Part shown: in pieces, positions 1-10,100 of the stretch | Layout: each line of letters opens with the position of its first letter | Numbering within the stretch: the first letter of the stretch is position 1 | DNA from: DATKPE01 sp033854175 | GTDB taxonomy: Bacteria; Bacteroidota; Ignavibacteria; UBA10030; SZUA-254 | DNA length: 64,000 nt | Direction: 5' to 3' | NCBI GenBank assembly: GCA_033854175.1 | Contig: JAWOKN010000018.1 | Span: 62,001 to 126,000 of the forward strand | Translations under genes and position numbers: made by a program | Notes under the pieces: model-generated | The model's database searches: none | Told to the model about the DNA's origin: nothing | What the model saw: only the letters and a program-made list of their open reading frames with translations

Positions 1-169
1 CGATGATACCGATAGTCTTGCTCTCGGTGTCCGCCCGTGAGGCCAGGAGCGCCGGAATGACACTTGCGGCAATCATGATCGCCGGGGTGAGGAAAAGGGA
101 GATGAGGAATGCCTTCGATTTGATCTTCTCGGTGTACTCCCACCGTGCAACCGCAACTGTTTTTTTCAT
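1..169 (-). CDS. ABC-2 type transporter permease, N-terminal part (runs off window)
   Basis: Only the first 56 codons are present; the gene continues beyond base 1. The translation begins MKKTVAVARWEYTEKIKSKA and goes straight into a hydrophobic segment (about residues 21-43), the usual start of ABC-2 or NatB-like export permeases, where a cytoplasmic amphipathic stretch precedes TM1. Its ATG overlaps the TGA of the ATPase gene in an ATGA motif, so the two are translationally coupled and very likely form one exporter. The substrate cannot be told from this fragment. Confidence 0.75.
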   Translation of the reverse strand, partial: MKKTVAVARWEYTEKIKSKAFLISLFLTPAIMIAASVIPALLASRADTESKTIGII

Positions 170-1089
170 TGGGACCCCCCACCGGAACTGCGGCCGGACC
201 CGACAAGATCGAGAAAAATGGCCTGCAGCGACGGTTCCGCAATTTCAAACCTGCGGATTTCGATCGCAGGCGAGCGGTCTGCTATCGCATGCAGTAAACC
301 GGTGGACGACGCGCCGTCAGCAAGCACAATTTCGGCGGAGTTCTCGTACACATACGCGCTGAGTACACCGGGAAGCGCCCTCAGAAAGTCACCGTTTCCC
401 TCATACTCGAGCTGGATCGATTGTCTCCCGTATTTCCTTTTGACATCCGACAGCCGGCCGTCGATCACAACCTGACCCTTGTTGATCAGCGAAATCGTAT
501 CGCAGAGCTTGTCTGCCTGCTCCATTTGATGGGTGGAAAAGATGATCGCCCTCCCCTCCCTCTTGAGCTCCATCAATATCTCCGTGAGCACGATCTGGTT
601 GATGGGGTCGAGACCCGAAAAAGGCTCATCGAGGATGATCAGCCGCGGCTCGTGGAGAACCGAGATGATGAACTGGACTTTCTGCTGGTTACCCTTCGAG
701 AGCTCCTCGACTTTCCTGTTGTAATACTCCAGAAGATTGAAACGCTTCAGGAGGTCATAGGCTCTCCGTTTTCCCTCGGCGACGGGAATACCGCGGAGAT
801 GGGCAAAATAGAGAATTGTGTTGATCAGGGAACTCTTCCGATATAAACCGCGCTCCTCCGGAAGATAACCGATGGTGTTCCTGACCTCATCCGAAAACTC
901 CCTTCCCGCATACGTGATGCGTCCCGCGTCAGGCTGGATGATGTTCAGAATCATCCTGATCGTGGTCGTCTTCCCCGCACCGTTCGGACCGAGGAGCCCG
1001 AGTATTTGGCCGCCGCCGACGTTCAGGGACACGTTGTCGACCGCCAGCACCGTTGAGTACTGCTTCCTGATATGGGAAACTTCAAGCAT
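166..1089 (-). CDS. ABC transporter ATP-binding protein (NatA/DrrA-like)
   Basis: Cytoplasmic ATPase of an ABC-2 exporter. Visible motifs are Walker A GPNGAGKTT (about residues 34-42), a Q-loop region, the signature LSKGNQQKVQF, Walker B LIILDEPFSGLDP and the switch histidine in IIFSTHQMEQ. A C-terminal extension of about 90 residues after the nucleotide-binding domain is typical of DrrA/NatA-type subunits. I place the start at the ATG at 1089; a TTG two codons upstream (1095) is possible but abuts the asnS stop. There is no strong ribosome site, in line with translational coupling to asnS, whose stop is 6 bases upstream. The permease follows with a 4-base overlap. Family is clear; the substrate is not known. 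Confidence 0.9.
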   Translation of the reverse strand: MLEVSHIRKQYSTVLAVDNVSLNVGGGQILGLLGPNGAGKTTTIRMILNIIQPDAGRITYAGREFSDEVRNTIGYLPEERGLYRKSSLINTILYFAHLRGIPVAEGKRRAYDLLKRFNLLEYYNRKVEELSKGNQQKVQFIISVLHEPRLIILDEPFSGLDPINQIVLTEILMELKREGRAIIFSTHQMEQADKLCDTISLINKGQVVIDGRLSDVKRKYGRQSIQLEYEGNGDFLRALPGVLSAYVYENSAEIVLADGASSTGLLHAIADRSPAIEIRRFEIAEPSLQAIFLDLVGSGRSSGGGSQ

Positions 1090-1095
1090 GAACAA

Positions 1096-2391
1096 TCAGG
1101 GCTGCAACCGGTAAATCATGCGGGGGAAGGGGATCGTCTCCCGGATATGCTCAAGACCGCAGATCCAGGCCACCGTACGCTCGATCCCCAGACCGAAACC
1201 CGAATGGGGAACTGACCCGTACCTGCGCAGATCGAGATACCATTCGAACGCTGCCTGCGGGAGCTTGTGTTCCTTGAGGCGCTGAAGAAGGATATCGTAA
1301 TCGTCTTCACGCTGGCTCCCGCCGATGATCTCACCATACCCCTCCGGCGCAAGTACATCCATCGCCAGCGCAAGGTCCGGATTTTCGGGATCGCGTTTCA
1401 TGTAGAAGGCTTTGATCCCCGCGGGATACCGGTGCACGATGACCGGTCTGTCAAACTTCTCGGAGATCACCGTTTCATCGGTTCCGCCGAAATCGTTGCC
1501 CCATTCAAAATCCACACCTTTTGAATGCAGGATCTCGACAGCCTCGCTGTAGGATATCCGCGGCAACGGCTTTTTGACATTTTCAAGAAATTTCGTGTTG
1601 CGCTCCAGCACCTGCAATTCCTGGCGGCGGTTGCTGAGTACGGAACCGACGATGTGTTCAAGGAATTCTTCGGCCAGTTCCATGTTATCAGCCAGATCGT
1701 TGAACGCTACCTCGGGTTCAACCATCCAGAACTCTGTCAGATGCCTCCGGGTTTTGGATTTTTCCGCCCTGAACGTCGGACCGAAAACATAAATCTTTCC
1801 CAAAGCCATCGCACCCGCCTCCCCGTACAATTGACCCGACTGCGTGAGGTACGCTTTTCCAAGGTCAAAATAATCGGTCTCAAAGAGCGTCGATGTTCCT
1901 TCGCATGCGGCAGGTGTGAAAATCGGCGCGTCGACAAGGATAAATCCCCGCGTATCGAAAAACTCCCGGATTGCACTGATGATCTGATGGCGTATCCGTA
2001 AGATCGCGTTCTGACGCTGGGACCTGAGCCAGAGATGCCGGTGATCCATCAGAAATTCAACTCCATGCTCCTTCGGGGTGATCGGATACTCTTTCGCGAT
2101 GTTGTAAATCCTCATCCCCGAGAGTTCCATTTCATACCCTCCCGGTGCCCGCGCATCCTTTTTAACCTTGCCCGTCACGCTCAGGGAGGTCTCCTGCGTC
2201 AACCTGTCAAACGAATCAAAGATCTCGTCGGCGACCAATCCCTTGACCATGACACACTGCAGCAACCCCGTCCCGTCGCGCAGGATGACGAAACGGATTT
2301 TCCCGCTCGAACGTTTGTTGTACACCCACCCCTGAATCGTGACAGGCTCTCCGACATAGTGTCCGAGATCTTCAATATAGATGCGAGACAT
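1096..2391 (-). CDS. asnS: Asparaginyl-tRNA synthetase
   Basis: Charges tRNA-Asn with asparagine in the cytoplasm. The 431-residue protein has an N-terminal OB-fold anticodon-binding domain (about 1-110) followed by a class II catalytic core. Motif 2 is visible as FRAEKSKTRRHLTEFWMVEPE (split here as FRAEKSKTRRHL and EFWMVEPE), and motif 3 as GFGLGIERTVAWICGL. The length is slightly below the common 430-470 range but complete. The absence of the long insertion expected in archaeal-type AspRS and the E-rich pocket favour AsnRS; non-discriminating AspRS is the main alternative. A good promoter lies 30-60 bases upstream, so asnS probably leads the transcript that includes the ABC exporter. Confidence 0.93.
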   Translation of the reverse strand: MSRIYIEDLGHYVGEPVTIQGWVYNKRSSGKIRFVILRDGTGLLQCVMVKGLVADEIFDSFDRLTQETSLSVTGKVKKDARAPGGYEMELSGMRIYNIAKEYPITPKEHGVEFLMDHRHLWLRSQRQNAILRIRHQIISAIREFFDTRGFILVDAPIFTPAACEGTSTLFETDYFDLGKAYLTQSGQLYGEAGAMALGKIYVFGPTFRAEKSKTRRHLTEFWMVEPEVAFNDLADNMELAEEFLEHIVGSVLSNRRQELQVLERNTKFLENVKKPLPRISYSEAVEILHSKGVDFEWGNDFGGTDETVISEKFDRPVIVHRYPAGIKAFYMKRDPENPDLALAMDVLAPEGYGEIIGGSQREDDYDILLQRLKEHKLPQAAFEWYLDLRRYGSVPHSGFGLGIERTVAWICGLEHIRETIPFPRMIYRLQP

Positions 2392-2423
2392 AGAATTCTT
2401 GATGTTCTGGTGAGAAAACTCTG

Positions 2424-2452
2424 AATATACAAAAGAATCCGGAGATCTTCAA
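2424..2452 (-). promoter_or_regulatory. Sigma70-like promoter of asnS
   Basis: On the minus strand TTGAAG (2452-2447) is followed after exactly 17 bases by TATATT (2429-2424). The predicted start of transcription is about 27-30 bases upstream of the asnS ATG. Found by eye only. Confidence 0.6.
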
Positions 2453-2482
2453 CGCGCGGCCATTCCCCTCCCCGAAGGAGGC

Positions 2483-3337
2483 TTACCGGCGATCCCGCTC
2501 GATTCTTGCCAGTTCCTTCAGTACGAGCGCAACATCCTCATCCAGGAAATGACGCGAGAGCCTCCTGGCACGCCGGATGTCGTTCTGATCAATCTCGGTG
2601 AAAAGAAGTTCCTCCTTGAAGTACTTTGCCCTGACAAGGACGTCACCGGACGGAGTGACGACTTCCGACCCTCCCCAGAAATTAATCCCGTCCTCATACC
2701 CCACCCTGTTACAAAAAACGATGTGGGTGCTGAGAAGGCGGGCAATCGCCTGGTGCTGCACACTGTTGACCTGAGCGATGTGCGGGTCCGGATCAGTTCC
2801 GGATAACCGGGTCGGGCTTGCTGCGATGCAAAAAATCACCTCCGCACCATCCAGGGCAAGGAGATAGGGAAGTGCAAGATGCCAAAGATCCTCGCAGATC
2901 AGCACCCCTATCCTGCCTATCGGGGAATCAAACGCCCGGACGGATGTCCCCCTGCTGAAGTAGCGCGCCTCCTCGAACATGCCATAGGTCGGGGGATAAA
3001 TCTTCCTGTGGACGGTCCGCACCGTGCCGCGGTCAAAGAGAAACGCGGCATTGTGTATTCCGTACGATGCAGATTCTTCCACACCCCCCGCAAGTATCGT
3101 GCAATCCGTGCTCTCTCCGGCGATCGCCGAAAGGGCCGGCGCATCATCAGTCCGGAGTGCAAGATTCCAGTTCAGATCCTTGATCGAATAGCCGGTAAGA
3201 CTCAGTTCGGGGAAAACGACAAAATCGGCACCTCCTTCTTTCGCCCGGCGGATCGCCTCGATGTGCGTTGCGCAGTTTTTTTTAATGTCCCCGACAGCGG
3301 TATCGATCTGGGCAATGGCAATTGTCCGTATAGTCAT
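2483..3337 (-). CDS. Carbon-nitrogen hydrolase (nitrilase superfamily)
   Basis: A 284-residue single-domain amidase of the nitrilase superfamily. The catalytic triad is visible: Glu44 in VFPELSLTGY, Lys112 in HRKIYPPTYGMFEE, and Cys148 in GVLICEDLWH. The sequence around all three resembles the glutaminase domain of glutamine-dependent NAD+ synthetase, but no synthetase domain is attached and none is encoded next to it, so it may supply ammonia from an amide or act on an unrelated small amide. Start at an ATG preceded by an AAAGGA-like ribosome site. Flanked by asnS downstream and the receiver/kinase pair upstream, with about 110 bases of spacer holding no gene. Confidence 0.85.
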   Translation of the reverse strand: MTIRTIAIAQIDTAVGDIKKNCATHIEAIRRAKEGGADFVVFPELSLTGYSIKDLNWNLALRTDDAPALSAIAGESTDCTILAGGVEESASYGIHNAAFLFDRGTVRTVHRKIYPPTYGMFEEARYFSRGTSVRAFDSPIGRIGVLICEDLWHLALPYLLALDGAEVIFCIAASPTRLSGTDPDPHIAQVNSVQHQAIARLLSTHIVFCNRVGYEDGINFWGGSEVVTPSGDVLVRAKYFKEELLFTEIDQNDIRRARRLSRHFLDEDVALVLKELARIERDRR

Positions 3338-3447
3338 CCTGCAACGGTCCTTTCCGGATGTACGATCATGTGCTTTTCTGGCAGTTGATGGTGGAGCAAG
3401 GGTCGGAACTTTCTCGCCCTGGCGCCGACGAGGTGTCGCCGCAAGGG

Positions 3448-4122
3448 CTACGAGAGGTCGAGCATTTTGATGTCTTTGATGTACTTGATGGTCTTATCGA
3501 CCTTCAGGGATTTCAGCTTGTCCAGCTTCGACATGATGCGGTGGACGTTCTCATCGATGATTTTGATGTAGTTCTTGTGCGCCTCCAGGTTCGGCTGGCG
3601 CTTGAATTCTTCTGTGATATCGAACATTTCACTGAGCGGGGACTCAAAGTCGTGGATCACCCCGGCGAGCGTCTGGTGGATGGCCTTCAGCCGTTCCTGG
3701 CTGATTTCAAGTTCGGTTTTCTGCCGTTGAAGCCGGTATTTTTCCACAATCCTCAGGACCGTCTTTGGCAAGATCGGAGAGGAGATTTCTTCCTTGACAA
3801 GATAATCATCGACACCGAGCTTCATCACATCCAGCGCGAGGTCAAAATCCTTGTTGACGGTGAGAAAGACAATCGGGACCGAGATCCGTTTCCCCTTGAT
3901 GTCTTTTGTGATCTCCAGGCCGTTCTTCCCGGGGAGAAAATAATCCATCAGGACGATGTCGATACCGGTGTTCTGCTCCAGTTCCTTCATGGCATCGGCG
4001 TGATTTTCCTTCCAGATCACCTCGAACAGGTTTTTTTGGAAGCGCTGGAGATAGGCCTGTACGAGCTTCGCGAAGTCTTTGTTATCCTCGACCAGGAGGA
4101 TCCGAATTATCGATGTTTCCAC
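3448..4122 (-). CDS. Response regulator receiver with HisKA-like dimerisation helix, no ATPase domain
   Basis: Residues 5-125 form a REC domain: acidic pocket Asp13, phospho-acceptor Asp60 in LMDYFLPG, and conserved Lys110. Instead of a DNA-binding or enzymatic output it continues as a helical region of about 100 residues containing AGVIHDFESPLSEM, which matches the H-box of HisKA domains (His157-Asp158 and Pro162-Leu163), followed by a second helix NYIKIIDENVHRIM, like HisKA helix 2. No N, G1 or G2 boxes follow; the protein ends at residue 224. Start is a GTG, 9 bases after the TAG of the giant sensor kinase, so the two are co-transcribed. Likely a phosphorelay partner or modulator of that kinase; this role is inference. 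Confidence 0.8.
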   Translation of the reverse strand: METSIIRILLVEDNKDFAKLVQAYLQRFQKNLFEVIWKENHADAMKELEQNTGIDIVLMDYFLPGKNGLEITKDIKGKRISVPIVFLTVNKDFDLALDVMKLGVDDYLVKEEISSPILPKTVLRIVEKYRLQRQKTELEISQERLKAIHQTLAGVIHDFESPLSEMFDITEEFKRQPNLEAHKNYIKIIDENVHRIMSKLDKLKSLKVDKTIKYIKDIKMLDLS

Positions 4123-4131
4123 GCTATGTCT

Positions 4132-7100
4132 CTAGGGCAGTTGTGTCATGGGCAGCGTCAGGAAAAAGGTCGAACCGACTCCGATCTCGGATTCGACCCA
4201 GATCGCGCCTTTGTGCATTTCAATGATTTTTTTCACGATCGCAAGACCCGCACCGCTTCCTTCATATTCCTCACGCCGGTGAAGCCGTTGAAAAATGACG
4301 AAGATCTTGCCAAAATACTCCTTTTCAATGCCGATGCCGTTGTCCTTCACCCAAAAAAGATAATAATTATTTTCCGCATTTCGAAATCCGACCTCCACAA
4401 CAGGTTCCGGCTTGTCATTGAACTTGATCGCATTACCGATGAGATTCCGAAAGACGATTTTCAGGTGGATCTCATTCCCCCAGACATCCGGGAGGTTTTC
4501 AGGCACCTGAAACCGGACATTGCGCTTGGTGATGATGAATTTCATGTCGGCCAGGGTTTCCTGGATGACGCCGTTCATCGACACGGACCGGTAGGCCTCG
4601 GATGGCCGGCTGAGCCGGGAGAGAAGAAGAAGATCGTCGATAAGCCCCTTCATCCTCGTCGTCGCCCCAACGATCGACAACAGATATTCCCTCCCCTCCT
4701 CCTGAAACATGTCCCGGTAATCGTCTTGGAGTATCCTGCTGAATCCCTCGATGCTGATCAAAGGCTCCTTCAGGTCATGGGAGACGACATAGGTAAAATC
4801 GTCCAGTTCCTTGTTTCGCCGCTGGATTTCCTCCGATATGTGTATCGTCTCCTCGTACAATTTTCCCTTGTCAAGCGCAATCGCGGCAAGGTTGGCGACG
4901 TTCTCCAGGGTGTACCGCTGGTGTTCGCCATACGGCTCGTCAGGCGCCCCGTGGAGCGTGATCACGCCGGTGATCGCCTCTTTTGAGAGCATCGGAACCG
5001 ACAGGACCGACTGATCCTCGTTGATGAACGAGCGCCGGAACGAGATCGCCCGATGCTCGGGTGAATCGTACGGAAATTCAGTCAGGGGAGTGGAGGTGAA
5101 CGTCTGGACATCACCCGACGGGGTGCAGACGACCTCGTGCTGAACCGAATGTGTGGGATTTGCCTCATCATAGGACATAAGACCGAATCTTCTATAGGGA
5201 ATGAGGCGGAAAATATTCTGCGCGACAATCGTGATGATCCGGTCGATCTCCAGCGCCGAGGTGAGCTGCTGGCTGAGTTCATACAGCGCGGTCAGACTGT
5301 CAATTTGCGAGCGCAACTCGCTGTATAACCGCGCAGCCTCGATCGCGGAGCCCAGCTGGCTTCCCACAAGCGTCAGGATCTGACGGTCCTGCTCAGAAAA
5401 CTGAGTCGGTTGACCATAGAAAAAATCCAGCGCCCCGGTGACATTATCCTTCGACAGGAGCGGAATCACCGCCATCGACTCGTACGACAGATTCCGAAGA
5501 ACCTGGCGGTTGTGTGCAAGGATTCTCTGATCCTCATAGGCGCGCCGTTCGACGTACAGCGGTTCGCGCATGTCGATCACGGTACCCGTCAGCGAGTTAT
5601 TCCTCTTCAGACGCGCCAGGGACTGAAATACGGATTCCTCAAAACCGATCTGCATGGCCGCAGTCAGCTCCTCGGATCCCGTCCGCGTGAGATAGACGAT
5701 GACCGCCTCCGCTCCGCTCACAAGACGCAACAGGGGAAGAGAGGCGTCGAGCATCTCATCCAGGCTCCGGGAGGTGCTTACGCGGGAGGAGATTTCCGTC
5801 AGTAACAACAACTGATCGTTGAACCGGCGCAGCTGCGATTCGCTGTCTTTCAGAGCCGTGATGTCAGTGTAGGTAAACACCAGGCCGCTGATACCCCCGC
5901 CGTTACCCATCGGATTCACGGTAATCTGATATATCCTCCCCGCCGGGGATCCGTGGAACATGTATTCATCCGAGTAGATCGCAAGCGTCCCATCCAGCAG
6001 ACGCGGGATGACATCCCGCAGGGTTTCACGCAGGGACGCATCCGGCAGAACATCGAAGAGATGCTTTCCCGTGTATTCACCCTCTACCTGTGAGCCGGAT
6101 TCGAGCACAAACTGATGCCCGGCATGATTGACCTCGCGTATTCTGCAATCCCTGTCGACGGTGATGACAATGTTGTCGACGGAATCGAGCAGACTCCGGA
6201 TGTAGGTCGAGTCGTCCCGCACCTGGCGGAAGAGCTGGATGCGATCAATGATCGCCCCGAGGTGCTGGATGATCGGCTGCAGGAGTTCGGCATGACTGCT
6301 GTTGTATGCCCCTTGCGTGCCGTATGCGACGTTCAGCGTCCCGGCCACCTTTCCCTTCAGCAGAATCGGAACACATAACTGTGAACGCATCCCCCCACTC
6401 AGGCTTACCAGCTCGCGATAGACCGGCTCCGCGAGAAGATCGTCGACAATCATCGGCCTTGCATCGGACAGGACATTCCGGGAGAGGGTTTTTTCGAGCG
6501 GGATGCGGTCTCCCTGCTTCACGACCGATGTGCCCGCAACCGCATACATCAGAAGGGCCGTATGATCCTCCGTGAACAATCCTATCGAAAGAGCATCAAA
6601 CGGAAGGAGTTTCCCGATTTCATCCTTCAACAGGGAAAACACCTCCTCGAAATCGTTCGTCTCGTTTGCCTTGCCGACGATGCGGTTGATCAGCTCAATC
6701 TGCGTGTTGCGGTGCTCAAGATCCTTCATTAACCGGATTCTCTCGGTGATATCCCGAGCCACATTGAGCATCCCGACCGGCTGACCCGACGCACCCCGCA
6801 GGAGCGTCGTGCTGACACTCACCGGGATCCTGTCACCGTCCCTTGTTTGCCAGGTCATGTCAAAATCATGGAGCCATTTTTTCTCCCTCAGCGAGGCTAT
6901 CCACAGGACGTAACGTCCCATCTCCTCTTCCATAAGCCAGGGATACGGAAACTTGCATCCGGTTGCCTCAGCAGGGGAAAATCCCAAAACGGTTTCAAAC
7001 GAGCGGTTGAATTGTTGAACCGCCCCCTCCAGATCGGTGATCATGACTATATCACCCATCGTATCGAGCACATTCCGTAATACCTGCTCCGAATTCTGAA

Positions 7101-10100
7101 TGGCCTCCTCCCGCAGCCTGCCCGATGTTATGTCAGTAAAAAGACAGATGACACCCGAGTGGACACCAAGGTTGTTTTTCAGAACCGTAATCCGTATGCG
7201 GTAGTACCGCGCGTCTTTCTCCGATCTTCCCCCGAGCCGGATCTCCTCCTGCCGGGGAGCGCCATCCGCAACCGTCTGCCGCATCACCGCCAGCATATGC
7301 TCTCCGGTATCCGCGGGAAAGAGGTTTGTCACCGGTTTTCCACGAAGTGCATGAAAGGGCCGCTTTGTTATTTCCTCGGTCCGCTGATTGGCATACGAGA
7401 TCAGATAATCATTGCCGCAGACGACAACCGGTCCGTCAATCCCCGCAAGTACCGCTTCCCGTTCCCCCAGGGTTTCACCGAGCTCCTGCATCGCCTTCTT
7501 CTCCTGAGTGACATCCCTCACCGTCCCGACCAGGCTGCGGATCGATCCATCCTTCCCCCGCAGAATTGTCAGCCTGTCAAGAACCGTGAGATAGGTCGCT
7601 TTCCCCTTCGGCATCATCCGGTACTCGATGACGGGGGCGGCAGGTAATTCTTCGAGTCGCGTGATCCGTTCCAGGAGAAGGCGTTTGTCGTCGGGATGAA
7701 CGAGGCTTATCCAGAGAGACCGGTTGCGCTGAAATTCCTTTGGTGCATGGCCGAGGAGCGCCTCCACGGTGTCGCTCAGATACTCGTACCGCCCTTCTGC
7801 AGTGAGACGGTAGTGTATCTCCTCACCCGTGTCCACGAGATGATGGTACTGCGCAACGGCTTGCTCAAGATGCAGCAGGGCCGCCGCGGAGTCGATGATC
7901 GCTCCGAGTTCCTTTCCCAGCAGGCTATACAGCCGCTTCGCGTAAACGGGTCCCGACCCCCCCGTGCCGCTCACACCGAGCAGCATGATACCCAGCGCAC
8001 TCTCGTGCGATAGGAGGGGTATGAGACAGATTGTTTTCAGATCGGTCGACCGGAAAACTGACCGGTGTGCCAGATACGTCGGATATCGTTCAACCTGAAT
8101 GAGATGGGGTTCCTTCGTTTTCGCAAGATAGCCGCCGATACCTTCATCCGCAGGCAACTGCGATAATTTCTCGTGAAGGATCGGGGGGAGATGGCGCGAT
8201 GTTTTGATGCTGAATTCTTTCCCGCCCTCCCCCCGGACATAGATCGCACCGCAGGTCCAGTGAAAAATGTCCAGAAATTTATGCAGCGACGACTGAAGGA
8301 TCTTCTGGAAGTCACCCTTTGCATGAAAGGTGGTGACGATCTCGTTGAGAAAATCCACCTCCATGCCGAGCTGCCGCGCCTCACCGACAAGCCGGGCGGT
8401 TTCCGTGACATCCGCATAGGAGAACAGCAGACGGCCGTCGGCGTGATCCAGGGGGGTGACGGTGACCTCCACGATCCGCCGTTCATCACCTGTCTGTTTT
8501 GCGGTAAACCTGTGCGTGACACATCCGCTTTTTTGAAAATTCCGCCGGGAGCATTTTTCCGGGATCCACTCCCCGATTGGTTCCTCCTCGATAACCGCGT
8601 GTGGCCGGCCGTAGATCTCCTCTCCCGCCGCAATGCCGAAATACTTCAGGAATGCGGGATTGCAGTACCTGAACAATCCCTCTTGGAGGATGGCCAGCGG
8701 CGAGGGCGCGGCATCGGCAAGTTTCGAAAACAATTCCTCGCGCCTGGCAACCTGTTCACGGATGTCCCGAGCAGCCGTAAGATCAATACAGAGGATCTGC
8801 AGGCACGCCGCACCCTGATACACCACCGAGGATGACGAGAGACGGCAGTAGGCACGGCGGCCGTCTCCCGTCTGAAGCTCGATTTCGGCCGACACAGGGG
8901 GATCTCCCGCCCTCCGGCTCAGAATTTCCCTGATCCGCGCCTGATACCCGGGAGCGCAAATATCCGCAAGAGACTTTCTGAGGATGCTCTCATCAGCTTC
9001 ATACCGGAATGCGATGCTGAATGCCCTGTTCCTGAAAATGATCTTCCGTTCCCGGAGGAGGAGATAGGGATCAGGGATGCCCTGAAGAAACCGTTCGTAT
9101 TCATCCTCCAGTGCAGCGAAACGGCCCTGCTCCTTCTGCGTGCGGGTGGTGTCGCGGATGATGGCCCCCGCCAGATCCTCTCCCACCACCGAGAAATGTA
9201 CCTCAAGGTTCAAAATAGCCTTCTCCCGCCGGTAGGACACCTGAACGGTATCGGATTTCTTTCTCCGGAGGGCGCGGATCGCCCTCAGGAGTTTGAATTT
9301 CCCGCCCGGAAGCAGATTCTGAAAACCCTTGTGGAGAATGAAGTCATCCCGCCCGAGCTTCAGCAGATCGAGAGTTTCCCCGTTCGGTTCGATGTACCCG
9401 CTTTTCAGGTTAACAAGGACAAAGGGGTCGCGAATCTCACGGAAAAACGACTCGTAGGGTTCCGTCGGTTCCGTTTTCACCGGCTCCGTCTCAGTTTCCC
9501 GCTCACCCGACTCCCCTTTCGACTCCAGGATCATGCGCCTGAGGGAAACCGGTTCCGGAATTTCCTGGACAGGCTTGTACCGCCCTGCCAGTGAAATCGG
9601 ATAGAGGAACAGATCATCACCCCGTCCGACGGCATCGAAGCAGACCGAGGCCGCGTCCTTGATCGCCGCCAGGGATGAGAGTCTGAATGACGTCCTGACC
9701 AAACCGCCGAACAGAAGCCACCTTTTTTTGGCAGCCAGGGATGCAACATACTTCAGCCCTTCTACGACACGCTCCTCACGACCAAACATGCGGATCCAGA
9801 GCGACAACTCCCCGAGCAGAAGAATCCTCCGTGCCGGTATCGACCGCACGATCCTTTGAAATGAAACCTGGGAGATGACCGAACCCCTGCGGAGGCCTTT
9901 CTCTAATCCGAGGCGGCTGTAATGACGGCCCGGCAATCCCTGCCGGGAATAATCGTGATCCGGGAGAATGTGGACAATGCGCGCAGCCGGCGGAAGAGTA
10001 TCAAGGAGATAATCCCGCCACCGGCACCACGCCTCGGAAGAGGTTGAGATGACGAAAATCGACTCGCCTGTGCGGATACCACCAAGATAGGTATCCAGGT

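Noticed and set aside
3358..4986. Long plus-strand open frame of over 500 codons
   Set aside because: It is antisense to the receiver and giant kinase genes, which have clear domain motifs; its translation has low complexity with many Asp, Leu, Phe and His and no family match.
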